Source: CAWEQO01 sp963811225 (GTDB taxonomy: Bacteria > Chloroflexota > Anaerolineae > Anaerolineales > Anaerolineaceae). Taken from it: 64,000 nt of DNA. The stretch spans positions 62,001 to 126,000 of the forward strand of contig CAWEQO010000013.1 in NCBI GenBank assembly GCA_963811225.1. The letters are read 5' to 3'. The notes beneath the pieces were generated by a model that was not told the origin of the DNA, made no database searches, and saw nothing but the letters and a program-made list of their open reading frames with translations. The translations under genes were made by a program, and so were the position numbers. Positions 31,889 to 40,713 of the stretch are shown here, piece by piece. Numbering within the stretch: position 1 is the stretch's first letter; every line of letters begins with the position of its first letter.

Positions 31889-33321
31889 CTCACACGATTA
31901 AATCCATTAACAACCCAGGCATTCGGCTGGAAGTGCTCGACCCAGACCAGGTGCAGCGCCTGCACTTCGCCACCCTGGAGATCATCGAGACCACCGGGGT
32001 GCGCTTCCCCTCGCAGAAGGCGCTGGACATCTGGGAGGAGCATGGCGCAACCGTCGACCGAGAGAGCATGATCGTGCGCGCCCCCGGCTCATTGATCGAA
32101 GCGGCAATGCGCATGGCCCCGCCTGCTTATACCCTCGCCGCCCGAGACCCGGCGCTCGACCTGCTGCTGGACGGCAACCACGTCTTCTGTGGCACGGACG
32201 GCTGCGGGGTGGAGGTGATCGACCTGCACACGGGGGAGCGGCGCGCCTCACGCCTGCAAGATGTGGCCGAGATCGCCCGGGTGGCGGACGCACTGGAAGA
32301 GATCGCTTTCCACTGGGTGGCCGTCTCGGCGCAAGACTGCCCGCCCGAGACGCGCAGCCTGCACGAGCTGAAGGCGATCTGGGAGAACTCGACCAAGCAC
32401 GTCCAGACGGAGAGCGTCTACTCCGAACGCGAGGCCCATCTTGCGGTCGAGATGGCTGCGCTGGTGGCAGGCGGCAAAGATGCGCTGCGCCGGCGCCCCG
32501 TACTCTCGATCATGCAGTGCACGGCCTCGCCGCTGGGTCAAGATGACGGCAGTCTGGATGCTGCCTTAATCGCCGCCGAAGCCGGACTGCCGGTCGGCTT
32601 CATGACGATGGCTTCGGCCGCCTCCACCGCCCCGGCAACCATGGCAGGCACGCTGGCAGTCGGCAATGCCGAGGTGATCAGCGCGCTGGCGCTCATCCAG
32701 CTGGCGTATCCCGGCGCGCCGGTGTTCTATGCCGCCGCCCAAACCGCCATGGACCTGCGCACCGGGGCCTATACCGGCGGCGGCCCCGAGGACTTCCTGT
32801 TCGGCGCAGCCAGCAATGCCCTGGCCGACTTCTATGACGTGCCGCTCTCGATGGGCTCGTTTGCGTCCGGGGCCAAGGAGCCGGACTGGCAGGCCGGGTT
32901 GGAGAACAGCCTGTCCACTTTCATGGCCTCTGCCGCGATGTCCGATATGCTGCTGGGCGTCGGGCTGCTGCATGGCAGTCGCATCTGGTCGTACGAGCAG
33001 ATGCTGATGGACTGCGAAATCTTCGATATCGTGCGCAAGATGGTCTCGGGGATTGTGGTGGATGAGAATACGCTCGGCCTGGACGCCATCGACAAGGTCG
33101 GCCCAGGAGGGCATTTCCTGGCGCAGAAGCACACCCGCAAGCACATGCGCGAGCTGTGGCTGCCGCGCCTGATCGAGCGCACCCCGTTCGAGACCTGGGA
33201 AGCGCGCAAAGAAGGCGCACGTGACATTGCCCGCCAGAAAGCACAGGAGATTCTCGCCACCCACCAGCCCGAACCACTGGACGCGCAGCTGGTGGAGGAA
33301 TTGGCAAGGTTAATCGCATAG
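31885..33321 (+). CDS. MttB-family methyltransferase without pyrrolysine
   Basis: A 478-residue TIM-barrel methyltransferase of the trimethylamine methyltransferase (MttB) superfamily. FATLEIIETTGVRFPS at the start, SVYSEREAHLAVEMAAL, a Gly/Ala-rich AYTGGGPEDFLFGAA region and VDENTLGLDAIDKVGPGGHF near the end are typical. There is no internal in-frame TAG, so it belongs to the non-pyrrolysine branch that demethylates quaternary amines such as glycine betaine or related compounds; the actual substrate is open. The only TAG is the terminal stop. Start overlaps the corrinoid protein stop (ATGA). Confidence 0.9.
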   Translation: MTHTIKSINNPGIRLEVLDPDQVQRLHFATLEIIETTGVRFPSQKALDIWEEHGATVDRESMIVRAPGSLIEAAMRMAPPAYTLAARDPALDLLLDGNHVFCGTDGCGVEVIDLHTGERRASRLQDVAEIARVADALEEIAFHWVAVSAQDCPPETRSLHELKAIWENSTKHVQTESVYSEREAHLAVEMAALVAGGKDALRRRPVLSIMQCTASPLGQDDGSLDAALIAAEAGLPVGFMTMASAASTAPATMAGTLAVGNAEVISALALIQLAYPGAPVFYAAAQTAMDLRTGAYTGGGPEDFLFGAASNALADFYDVPLSMGSFASGAKEPDWQAGLENSLSTFMASAAMSDMLLGVGLLHGSRIWSYEQMLMDCEIFDIVRKMVSGIVVDENTLGLDAIDKVGPGGHFLAQKHTRKHMRELWLPRLIERTPFETWEARKEGARDIARQKAQEILATHQPEPLDAQLVEELARLIA

Positions 33322-33410
33322 GCTCAGTGTGTAGGAAACAGAGAGCGGAGAGTAAAAGCCAGAACCTGGGGGCTTATACTCTCCGCTCTCTGCTTTCTAC
33401 ACGTTGAGCC
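33321..33410. terminator. Long bidirectional stem-loop between convergent genes
   Basis: Left arm 33321-33360 and right arm 33371-33410 pair in 35 of 40 positions across a ten-base loop (AGAACCTGGG). The structure fills the gap between the MttB-family gene (plus) and the MscS-type channel gene (minus). The core CAGAGAGCGGAGAGTA is uninterrupted. It should stop transcription from both sides. Confidence 0.75.
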
Positions 33411-33417
33411 TAGGTCA

Positions 33418-34515
33418 TTAAAGCTGGAAATCCCTTATCTTCTCTACCTTCTTCGGCTGGCTGTCCCCATTCTGCAGAAACACGGTTTGGGTTGGATAGG
33501 CGAACTCAATGCCCTCGGACTCGAAGCGGTGCATGATCTCCAGATTGATCGTCTGCTGAACATCCATGTACAGGTTGTAGTCCGAATCCTCCACGAAGTA
33601 CACCACCTCGAAATCCAGTGAAGACGGCCCGAAGCCTTTGAAATGGGCACGGTCAAAGGTCACCCGGGGCTGCAAGGCGACCACCTCATCGATGATGCCC
33701 GGGATTATCTTAACCTTGTCGTAGGGCGTCTGGTAGGTAACCCCAATGGTGAACGGAACCCGGCGGCGCGCCATGCGCTTGTAGTTGCGGATGCGGCTGC
33801 TGAGCAGATCGTTATTGCCAAACACCAGCTGCTCGCCCGATAAGCTGCGCACACGCGTGCTCTTAAGCCCGATGTGCTCAACCGTGCCGCTGTAATCCCC
33901 AACGGTGATGAAGTCGCCGATGACGAACGGCCGGTCGAGGGCGATCGACAGCGAGGCGAACAGGTCACCGAGGATATTCTGCACCGCCAGGCCAACGGCG
34001 ATCCCGGTAATGCCCAAGCTGGCGATGAGCGTGTCGACGCGGATGCCGGGGATATTGTTGAGCATCATCACGATCACAATGACCCAGACCGTAGCGCGCA
34101 GGATGATGCCCAGCGCTCCGACAGTGGTCGCGCGTGCCGGCTCCGTCTCCACTTGCTGATGGATGCGCCGGGCGATCATGTAGGTGATCAGGCTGTTGAG
34201 CCACATCCCAACTTGCAAGAGCAAGGCGGTCTTCACCAGGATGCCCAGGATCTGGTTGGTGCGGTCGTCTAGCCTGAGCACCAGCGACCCAAAGTACAGC
34301 GATACGATCAGCAAGAACAGGATCTTCGTGCTGGAAATCAGGTTGACCAGGAAATCGTCCAGATCGGTGTGGTTTTCCTCTACCCGACGGCGGATGCGGC
34401 CATGCAGAAAAAGCCGCGACAGCAGGAGAATGATAAAAATCAAGAATGCAGTGGCCAGGGCGATCATCCAAGCTCCCAACGCATTTCCGTATAAGACTGT
34501 TGCAAGAATATTCAT
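33418..34515 (-). CDS. Mechanosensitive ion channel, MscS family
   Basis: 365 residues: an N-terminal helix, two further helices (about 60-115) and the pore helix plus beta domain. The MscS signature is clear: ITGIAVGLAVQNILGDLFAS, then ALDRPFVIGDFITVGDYSGT and IGLKSTRVRSLSGEQLVFGN. The C-terminal alpha/beta domain (about 255-345) is present and ends with a charged tail. It acts as a pressure-release channel in the inner membrane. The gene faces the mttB-like gene across a long hairpin. Its upstream 327-base spacer is shared with the oxidoreductase operon that reads the other way. Confidence 0.93.
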   Translation of the reverse strand: MNILATVLYGNALGAWMIALATAFLIFIILLLSRLFLHGRIRRRVEENHTDLDDFLVNLISSTKILFLLIVSLYFGSLVLRLDDRTNQILGILVKTALLLQVGMWLNSLITYMIARRIHQQVETEPARATTVGALGIILRATVWVIVIVMMLNNIPGIRVDTLIASLGITGIAVGLAVQNILGDLFASLSIALDRPFVIGDFITVGDYSGTVEHIGLKSTRVRSLSGEQLVFGNNDLLSSRIRNYKRMARRRVPFTIGVTYQTPYDKVKIIPGIIDEVVALQPRVTFDRAHFKGFGPSSLDFEVVYFVEDSDYNLYMDVQQTINLEIMHRFESEGIEFAYPTQTVFLQNGDSQPKKVEKIRDFQL

Positions 34516-34842
34516 TCACTTCCTCTCATAGACCGGACAAGATCCCGTCAGGTTTTGAACTGGCAGCTCTTGTTCGTCGCCCGCGTCCACAGGCGCAAGC
34601 TGCGATAAATCAACCTTCTTATGTTAATGGATCTCGAAGCATGAGTCAAATTGGCACTGCAGGGACTTTGATGGGCCATTCGCAAGTTGGCCTTAGTTGT
34701 GTACTTTGTATTACGGGGTTATGAGGATTGACACTACACATCTTGCACGTAGAAGATGATAATAGGTTTGATCCGGGATTCCCACTGTTTTTGTCTGAGT
34801 TCTCGGAAATAACTCCACCAGTTGAGCGTAAAGGAGGAATGA
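34516..34842. other. Intergenic region between divergent genes
   Basis: No gene is supported here. A TTGACA at 34728-34733 is a possible -35 for the oxidoreductase operon, but no good -10 lies at the right distance. AAAGGAGG at 34830-34837 is the ribosome-binding site of the ferredoxin gene. Confidence 0.4.
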
Positions 34843-35085
34843 ATGCCCCCAAAGGGACGAATCGAAGTCAACGAAATGTATTGCAAAGGGTGCGAGCTGT
34901 GCGTCTCCGCCTGCCCGCAAGATGTGGTGGCCCTTTCAGCCGACCGGCTGAACACCAAGGGCTACCATCCGGCCGAGTTAATCGAAGCTGGCTGCACGGG
35001 CTGTGGAATTTGCGCGATCGTCTGCCCTGAAGCAGCCATCGTCGTCTATCGTGAGGTCACTCAACCCAAACGGGTTGCCAATTAG
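34843..35085 (+). CDS. 2-oxoacid:ferredoxin oxidoreductase, ferredoxin subunit (delta)
   Basis: An 80-residue protein with two [4Fe-4S] cluster motifs, CKGCELCVSACP and CTGCGICAIVCP. It is the electron-carrying subunit of a four-subunit KOR/VOR-type complex whose alpha, beta and gamma genes follow directly. A strong AAAGGAGG box precedes the start, and an ATGAATG doublet leaves 34843 as the in-frame start. Confidence 0.92.
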   Translation: MPPKGRIEVNEMYCKGCELCVSACPQDVVALSADRLNTKGYHPAELIEAGCTGCGICAIVCPEAAIVVYREVTQPKRVAN

Positions 35086-35094
35086 GAGGCAGGC

Positions 35095-36208
35095 ATGGCT
35101 CGAGAATTACTGAAAGGCAACGTGGCAATCGCTGAAGCAGCCATCCGGGCAGGACTTCAGGCATACTTTGGCTACCCGATCACACCGCAGACCGAGCTGC
35201 TGGAGCACCTTGCAGCCCGCATGCCCGAGCTGGGAAGAGCTTTCGTCCAGGCTGAGAGTGAATTGGGCGCCATCAACATGGTCTACGGGGCGGCCTGCAC
35301 CGGCACGCGCGTGATGAGCTCGTCTTCCGGCCCGGGCATCAGCCTGATGCTGGAAGGCATCTCCTACATCGCCGGCACCGAGCTGCCGATGGTGCTGGTT
35401 GACGTGATGCGCGGCGGCCCTGGCCTGGGCAACATCGCCCCCTCACAAGGTGATTACAACCAGATGGTCCACGGCGGCGGCCACGGCGACTACCACTCGA
35501 TCGTGCTGGCCCCGGCCAACGTGCAGGAAGCCATCGACATGACGGTCGAGGCGTTCGAGCTGGCTGAAAAGTACCGCTCGATCGTGTGCGTCTTGGTCGA
35601 CGGCAGCATTGGCCAGATGATGGAACCGGCCGAACTGCCCGAGATCCGCGAACCGCACAGCATCGAGGCAGACTGGCCCACCACCGGCGCTATCGGACGC
35701 CAACGGCGCTTCCTGACCTCCATCAATCTCGATCCGCCGGCTCAGGAACAGACCAACCTGCGCATTCAGCGCCGCTGGCAAGAGGTGATGGCCAACGAAA
35801 TTCGCTACAAAGAATACTTCATGGAAGGCGCCCGCTATCGTGATCGTGGGCTTCGGCTCCGCCGGGCGCGTGGCCCTCTCGGCAGTGCGTGCCGCCCGGG
35901 CCGAAGGGATCCCGGTTGGGCTGCTGCGCCCGATCACCCTCAACCCCTTCCCGGCCTCCAAAGTCGAAGAGGTTGGCAAGAACGCCGAAGGCTTGTTGGT
36001 GGTCGAGATGAATGCCGGCCAGATGCTCGACGACGTTTTGCTGGCGACCAAGGGCTCCGTCCCGATTGAGTTTTACGGCCGCATGGGTGGCGTAGTTCCT
36101 TACCCCGATGAAATCCTAACCGAGATCCGGCGCATGGCTGCCGGCCCATTGCACACCGATGGGCACCCGCGCGATCGCTGGCTCCAGCGTATGGCCGCGT
36201 TGAATTAA
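35095..36208 (+). pseudogene. 2-oxoacid:ferredoxin oxidoreductase alpha subunit, frameshifted
   Basis: Reads as a KorA/VorB-type alpha subunit split over two frames. The first frame carries LLKGNVAIAEAAIRAGLQAY, GYPITPQTELLEHL, SSSSGPGISLMLEGISYIAG and RGGPGLGNIAPSQGDYNQMV up to EYFMEGA. From about 35833 the homology continues one base out of frame as AIVIVGFGSAGRVALSAVRA to a stop at 36208. Removing one C of the CCC at 35831-35833 restores a continuous frame (MEGAAIVIVGFG) and a protein of about 370 residues. The ribosome-binding site, neighbours and both halves are intact, so a base-calling error is at least as likely as a real mutation. The complex oxidises a 2-oxoacid with CoA and ferredoxin. 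Confidence 0.85.
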
Positions 36209-36223
36209 GAGAGGATGGTAGAC

Positions 36224-37006
<783 letters not shown>

Positions 37007-37018
37007 CAGGAGGAGACA

Positions 37019-37567
37019 ATGCAGAAGGAAGTGATTATTTCCGGATTTGGCGGCCAAGGCGTATTGTTCGCCGGGCAGCTGCTGACCTATGCAGCGATGG
37101 AACAGGGCTTGGAAGTGACCTGGTTCCCCTCCTACGGACCGGAGATGCGCGGCGGCACGGCCAACTGTACCGTGGTGATCGCGGACGAAGAGATCGGTTC
37201 GCCGCTGGTGCGCAACCCAACCGCTGCAATCGTGATGAACCGGCCATCGCTCGATAAGTACGAGCCGCTCATCCGCCCCAGTGGTGTGCTGGTGGTCAAC
37301 ACCTCGATGGTCGACCGCGAGCCGACCCGCACCGACATCAAGATTGTCATGGTTCCCGGCAACGAGATCGCCGAGCGCCTTGGTGATCGCCGCATGACCA
37401 ACATGGTGCTGATCGGCAGCCTGCTGGCTAACCTGGACCTGCTGCCCAAAGAGGCCCTGGTTAAGGCGCTGCAAGAGCACCTCCCGGCCCGCCGTCAGAA
37501 CCTGGTGTCGGCGAATATCCAGGCCATCAGCGAGGGTATGAGCTTCGTAGCAGCTGAACCCGCCTGA
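37019..37567 (+). CDS. 2-oxoacid:ferredoxin oxidoreductase gamma subunit
   Basis: 182 residues, with the gamma-domain hallmarks ISGFGGQGVLFAGQLLTYAA and SYGPEMRGGTANCTVVI. The AGGAGG box is well placed. It closes the delta-alpha-beta-gamma operon and is followed by an intrinsic terminator. The gene order delta, alpha, beta, gamma matches KOR/VOR clusters of anaerobes. Confidence 0.93.
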   Translation: MQKEVIISGFGGQGVLFAGQLLTYAAMEQGLEVTWFPSYGPEMRGGTANCTVVIADEEIGSPLVRNPTAAIVMNRPSLDKYEPLIRPSGVLVVNTSMVDREPTRTDIKIVMVPGNEIAERLGDRRMTNMVLIGSLLANLDLLPKEALVKALQEHLPARRQNLVSANIQAISEGMSFVAAEPA

Positions 37568-37583
37568 TCGAGAGAATGGAATC

Positions 37584-37613
37584 AAAACTGGGTGGCTGCG
37601 CCACCCAGTTTTT
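37584..37613 (+). terminator. Intrinsic terminator of the oxidoreductase operon
   Basis: AAAACTGGGTGGC pairs with GCCACCCAGTTTT across a three-base loop (TGC), with the pairing merging into a T-run. Confidence 0.93.
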
Positions 37614-37641
37614 GTTTTAAGCCGGTCGACGAATCCTACCG

Positions 37642-37670
37642 TTGTATTCTCACGAATATTATGATATAAA
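37642..37670 (+). promoter_or_regulatory. Promoter of the cupin gene
   Basis: TTGTAT (37642-37647), 17 bases, TATAAA (37665-37670) with an extended TGA before the -10. Confidence 0.6.
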
Positions 37671-37712
37671 TCCAGATACTGGTTCTGACAGTGGAGTACA
37701 GGAGGGTGCAGC

Positions 37713-38188
37713 ATGTCGGACTCTACCCAAACGCTGCCGCCGGCCTTCGTCCCGGCCGGGCAAGACCGCTTCGGCGAGCATCGTAGTCTGGGGGTCAGCG
37801 CGATCGAATTCAAGGTGTGCGGGCAAGACAGCGCCGGCATCCTGGTCGTGGAGAACGCTTTCCACCAAAAAGGCGGCCCGGCCCGGCACCTGCACTACGA
37901 ACAGGATGAATGGTTCCACGTGATCGAGGGGGAGTTTGTGTTCGAGGTGGGGAATGAGCGTTTCCTGCTCAAACCCGGGGACGCGTTGTTTGGCCCACGC
38001 CGAGTGCCGCACGTCTGGGCCTTTATCGGGGAGAAGCGTGGCCGGATCTTAATTGTGTTAACCCGGCTGGGAAAATGGAGGCATTTTTCCGCTCGGTCAC
38101 GCAGGCGAACGCCATGCCCTCTCTAGATCCGGAACTCTGGCGGGCGCACGGGATGGAGGTGCTGGGAGGTCCGCTGCGGCCCGGGTAG
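37713..38188 (+). pseudogene. Cupin-domain protein, frameshifted near the C-terminus
   Basis: A small beta-barrel protein with the cupin motif 1 region GPARHLHYEQDEWFHVIEGEF and motif 2 PGDALFGPRRVPHVW, including the usual metal-binding His, Glu and His residues. After RILIVLT the frame turns into Arg-rich nonsense ending at 38126. The +1 frame instead gives a sensible cupin tail, MEAFFRSVTQANAMPSLDPE, then LWRAHGMEVLGGPLRPG and a stop at 38188. One missing C near 38062-38064 explains this. Substrate unknown. It could be a sequencing error; if real, the protein loses about 40 native residues. Confidence 0.75.
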
Positions 38189-38209
38189 TCTGACAACTCG
38201 CAACTTAAC

Positions 38210-38238
38210 TTGCATTTAAAAACAAACTGTGATATAGT
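38210..38238 (+). promoter_or_regulatory. Promoter of greA
   Basis: TTGCAT (38210-38215), 17 bases, TATAGT (38233-38238). It produces a leader of about 175 bases. Confidence 0.75.
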
Positions 38239-38421
38239 ATAGGCGCTTTCAAGAAGGTCACCGAATGGGGATCGTTCTGTATTAAATCGCTCCGCAAGGG
38301 GTGGTTTTGTTTCGTTTAATAGCCGCCATATATTGGTTAGGTTCGACCCCGCCCCACCACTTTTGCATCACAAAACGGTTACCACGAATAGAATACAAGG
38401 TACGTAAAAGGAAAAATAGAA

Positions 38422-38889
38422 ATGCCGACTTCATTCCTGACACGAGAAGGCTATGACAAGCTTCAGGAAGAACTTGAACACCTGCGAACCAAGAAACGAC
38501 AGGAAATCGCCGAGCGTCTTCATGAGGCTATGGAGGGCGGCGAGTTGATAGAGAACGCCGAGTATGAAGCCGCGAAAAACGAGCAGGCCTTCGTCGAGGG
38601 CCGCATAAAAGAGCTCGAGATCTTGCTCGCCACTGCCCGTGTAATCGAAGATAAAGGTAACAACGGTGGAACCATCCAGGTTGGTACCACAATTACCATC
38701 CTCGAAGATGGCAGCCTCGATCCCGAGGTTTATACCATCGTGGGTGCAGCCGAAGCCAATCCGTCTTCCGGGCGCATTTCCAACGAATCCCCTCTCGGTA
38801 AGGCCTTGTTGAGCCATAAGTCCGGCGAGAAGGTTCAGGTGGACGCGCCAGCGGGGTCCTTCATGGTTGAAATTCTGAAGGTTGAGTAG
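38422..38889 (+). CDS. greA: Transcription elongation factor GreA
   Basis: 155 residues, the standard length. The N-terminal coiled coil (LTREGYDKLQEELEHLRTKK, then RLHEAMEGGELIENAEYEAA) carries the acidic tip that enters the RNA polymerase secondary channel and rescues backtracked complexes. The C-terminal FKBP-like domain contains YTIVGAAEANPSSGRISNES and SPLGKALLSHKSGE. The start has a weak AAAAGGAAAAATAGAA ribosome-binding site. A terminator follows at 38911. The leader of about 175 bases contains unusual sequence (see findings). Confidence 0.96.
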   Translation: MPTSFLTREGYDKLQEELEHLRTKKRQEIAERLHEAMEGGELIENAEYEAAKNEQAFVEGRIKELEILLATARVIEDKGNNGGTIQVGTTITILEDGSLDPEVYTIVGAAEANPSSGRISNESPLGKALLSHKSGEKVQVDAPAGSFMVEILKVE

Positions 38890-38910
38890 CACTTCTTAGA
38901 AAAATAACCA

Positions 38911-38937
38911 GACCCCGCCCACCCGGCGGGGTCTTTT
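38911..38937 (+). terminator. Intrinsic terminator of greA
   Basis: GACCCCGCC pairs with GGCGGGGTC across five bases and is followed by TTTT. Confidence 0.9.
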
Positions 38938-38973
38938 AGTTCCCCTGACAACGGCGCGCCCAACGAGAGCGAT

Positions 38974-38979
38974 TATAAT
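38974..38979 (+). promoter_or_regulatory. -10 box upstream of lysS
   Basis: TATAAT about 70 bases before the lysS start. A CTGACA lies 23 bases upstream, too far for a standard -35, so the -35 is unassigned. Confidence 0.5.
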
Positions 38980-39050
38980 AGGCACATTCATTAAAATGTT
39001 TCTCCCGGCTCGCAGGAGATTCGAAATCATTCGAGAGAAGGAAAAGCAGC

Positions 39051-40577
39051 ATGGAATTATCCGACTTAGAAAAAATACGTTTAGAGAAAATCCTCCGCAT
39101 GCGCGAGCAGGGCCGAGAGCCCTATCCCACCCGCGCCAATCCGACCCATTCCATCGCCGAAGCCACCCAGGCCTTTCAGAATGCGGAAAGCCAGGAGGGT
39201 GAAGGCGAGCGCCAACCCCTTCAGGTGACCCTGGCCGGGCGCATCCGCTCCATTCGCCCGATGGGCAAGATCAGCTTTGCTCACATCGAAGACGGCAGCG
39301 GCCGCATTCAGCTCTTCTTTCGGGTCAACGAGCTCGGACAGGAAGAGATGGAACGCTTCCGCGATGACTATGACCTGGGCGACTATATCGAAGCTGCCGG
39401 GGAGATGATGCGCACCCGGACGGGTGAGGCCACCTTGCTGGTCAAATCCTACCGCATGCTGGCCAAGGCGCTTAGCCCGCTGCCCGCCGCCAAAGACGAA
39501 TTGGTGGACGGTGAGGTGGTGCGGCACGCCACCCTCTCCGACCCGGAATTGCGCTACCGCCAGCGCTACGCCGACCTGGCAATCAACCCCGAGGTGCGGA
39601 AGATATTCCAAATCCGCGCGGCTGCCACCCGTGCCTTACGGGAGTTCCTCGATCAGCGCGGCTTCATCGAGGTCGAGACACCCATCCTCCAGCCCATCTA
39701 TGGCGGAGCGGCGGCCAAACCTTTCACCACCCACCACAACCAGCTCAAGCAAGACCTGTTCCTACGCATCTCGTTCGAGCTGTACCTCAAACGCCTGCTG
39801 GTCGGCGGCTTTGACCGGGTGTATGAGATCGGGCGTGACTTCCGCAACGAGGGCATCTCGTTCAAGCACAACCCCGAGTTCACCCAGCTCGAGTTCTACA
39901 TGGCCTACGCCGATTACAAGAAGATCATGGAGCTCACCGAGCAGATGGTGGCCTACACCTGTGACGAGGTGCTTGGCACCCGCCAACTGGTCTTCAACGG
40001 CAAGGAAATCGACGCGAATCCCCCCTGGCGGCGGCTGGAGCTGCGCCAGGCGATCATCGACGCGGCCGGCATCGACATCAACGAGCACCGCACGGACGAG
40101 AGCCTGGCCAAAGCGATGGAGGAGAAGGGGCTCCCCTTCAAACCCGGCACGCCGCGCGGCAAGCTGATCGACGAACTCATCGGCGACTTCATCGAGCCGA
40201 ACCTGATCCAGCCGACCTTCCTGTACGATTACCCGCGCGACATCTCGCCCCTGGCGAAGAGCAAACCCGGCGATCCTCAAACGGTGGAGCGCTTCGAGGG
40301 CTTCGCCGGCGGCATGGAGCTGTGCAACGCCTTCACCGAGCTGAACGATCCGCTCGATCAGGAAGCCCGTTTCCTGGAGATGGGACGCGACTACGAGACC
40401 GGCGACGAAGAGCAGCACCCAATGGACGAGGATTACCTGCGGGCGATGTCTTACGGCATGCCGCCCAACGGCGGTTTCGGCATGGGCATCGACCGGTTGA
40501 CCATGCTGCTGGCCGGGCAGCGCACAATCCGTGAGGTGGTCTTGTTCCCCCATCTGAGAGAGCGGGACAAAGAGTAA
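39051..40577 (+). CDS. lysS: Lysyl-tRNA synthetase, class II
   Basis: 508 residues, standard for class II LysRS. The N-terminal OB-fold anticodon domain (about 55-165) contains VTLAGRIRSIRPMGKISFAH and DGSGRIQLFFR. The catalytic core has motif 1 around GFIEVETPILQPIYGGA, motif 2 FRNEGISFKHNPEFTQLEFY and motif 3 GFGMGIDRLTMLLAG. An AGAAGG box lies ahead of the ATG. It converges with pfkA, the two being separated by two stem-loops. Confidence 0.97.
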   Translation: MELSDLEKIRLEKILRMREQGREPYPTRANPTHSIAEATQAFQNAESQEGEGERQPLQVTLAGRIRSIRPMGKISFAHIEDGSGRIQLFFRVNELGQEEMERFRDDYDLGDYIEAAGEMMRTRTGEATLLVKSYRMLAKALSPLPAAKDELVDGEVVRHATLSDPELRYRQRYADLAINPEVRKIFQIRAAATRALREFLDQRGFIEVETPILQPIYGGAAAKPFTTHHNQLKQDLFLRISFELYLKRLLVGGFDRVYEIGRDFRNEGISFKHNPEFTQLEFYMAYADYKKIMELTEQMVAYTCDEVLGTRQLVFNGKEIDANPPWRRLELRQAIIDAAGIDINEHRTDESLAKAMEEKGLPFKPGTPRGKLIDELIGDFIEPNLIQPTFLYDYPRDISPLAKSKPGDPQTVERFEGFAGGMELCNAFTELNDPLDQEARFLEMGRDYETGDEEQHPMDEDYLRAMSYGMPPNGGFGMGIDRLTMLLAGQRTIREVVLFPHLRERDKE

Positions 40578-40588
40578 AAACAGAAGAG

Positions 40589-40651
40589 AATAGCGAGTAA
40601 AGAATAGAGAGCGGCCAGATTTTGGCTGCTCTCTATTCTTTCCTCGCTATT
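40589..40651. terminator. Long bidirectional stem-loop between lysS and pfkA
   Basis: Arms 40589-40617 and 40623-40651 pair in 27 of 29 positions, with only a five-base loop (GATTT). The AATAGAGAGC core is uninterrupted. Located directly after the lysS stop at 40577. Confidence 0.8.
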
Positions 40652-40657
40652 TAGCAG

Positions 40658-40689
40658 CAACAGGCCGGGCGCAGATCCCCGGCCTGTTG
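40658..40689. terminator. Second stem-loop between lysS and pfkA
   Basis: CAACAGGCCGGG (40658-40669) and its perfect complement (40678-40689) with an eight-base loop. It is close to the end of pfkA on the minus strand but lacks a T-run, so it may work together with the longer hairpin next to it. Confidence 0.6.
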
Positions 40690-40713
40690 GTCATCGGATG
40701 GCTCTTGGTACGT

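Noticed and set aside
33319..33410. Read-through of the terminal TAG of the MttB-family gene as pyrrolysine
   Set aside because: The TAG comes after a complete domain and is followed by a terminator hairpin; pyrrolysine in MttB sits inside the barrel, not at the end.
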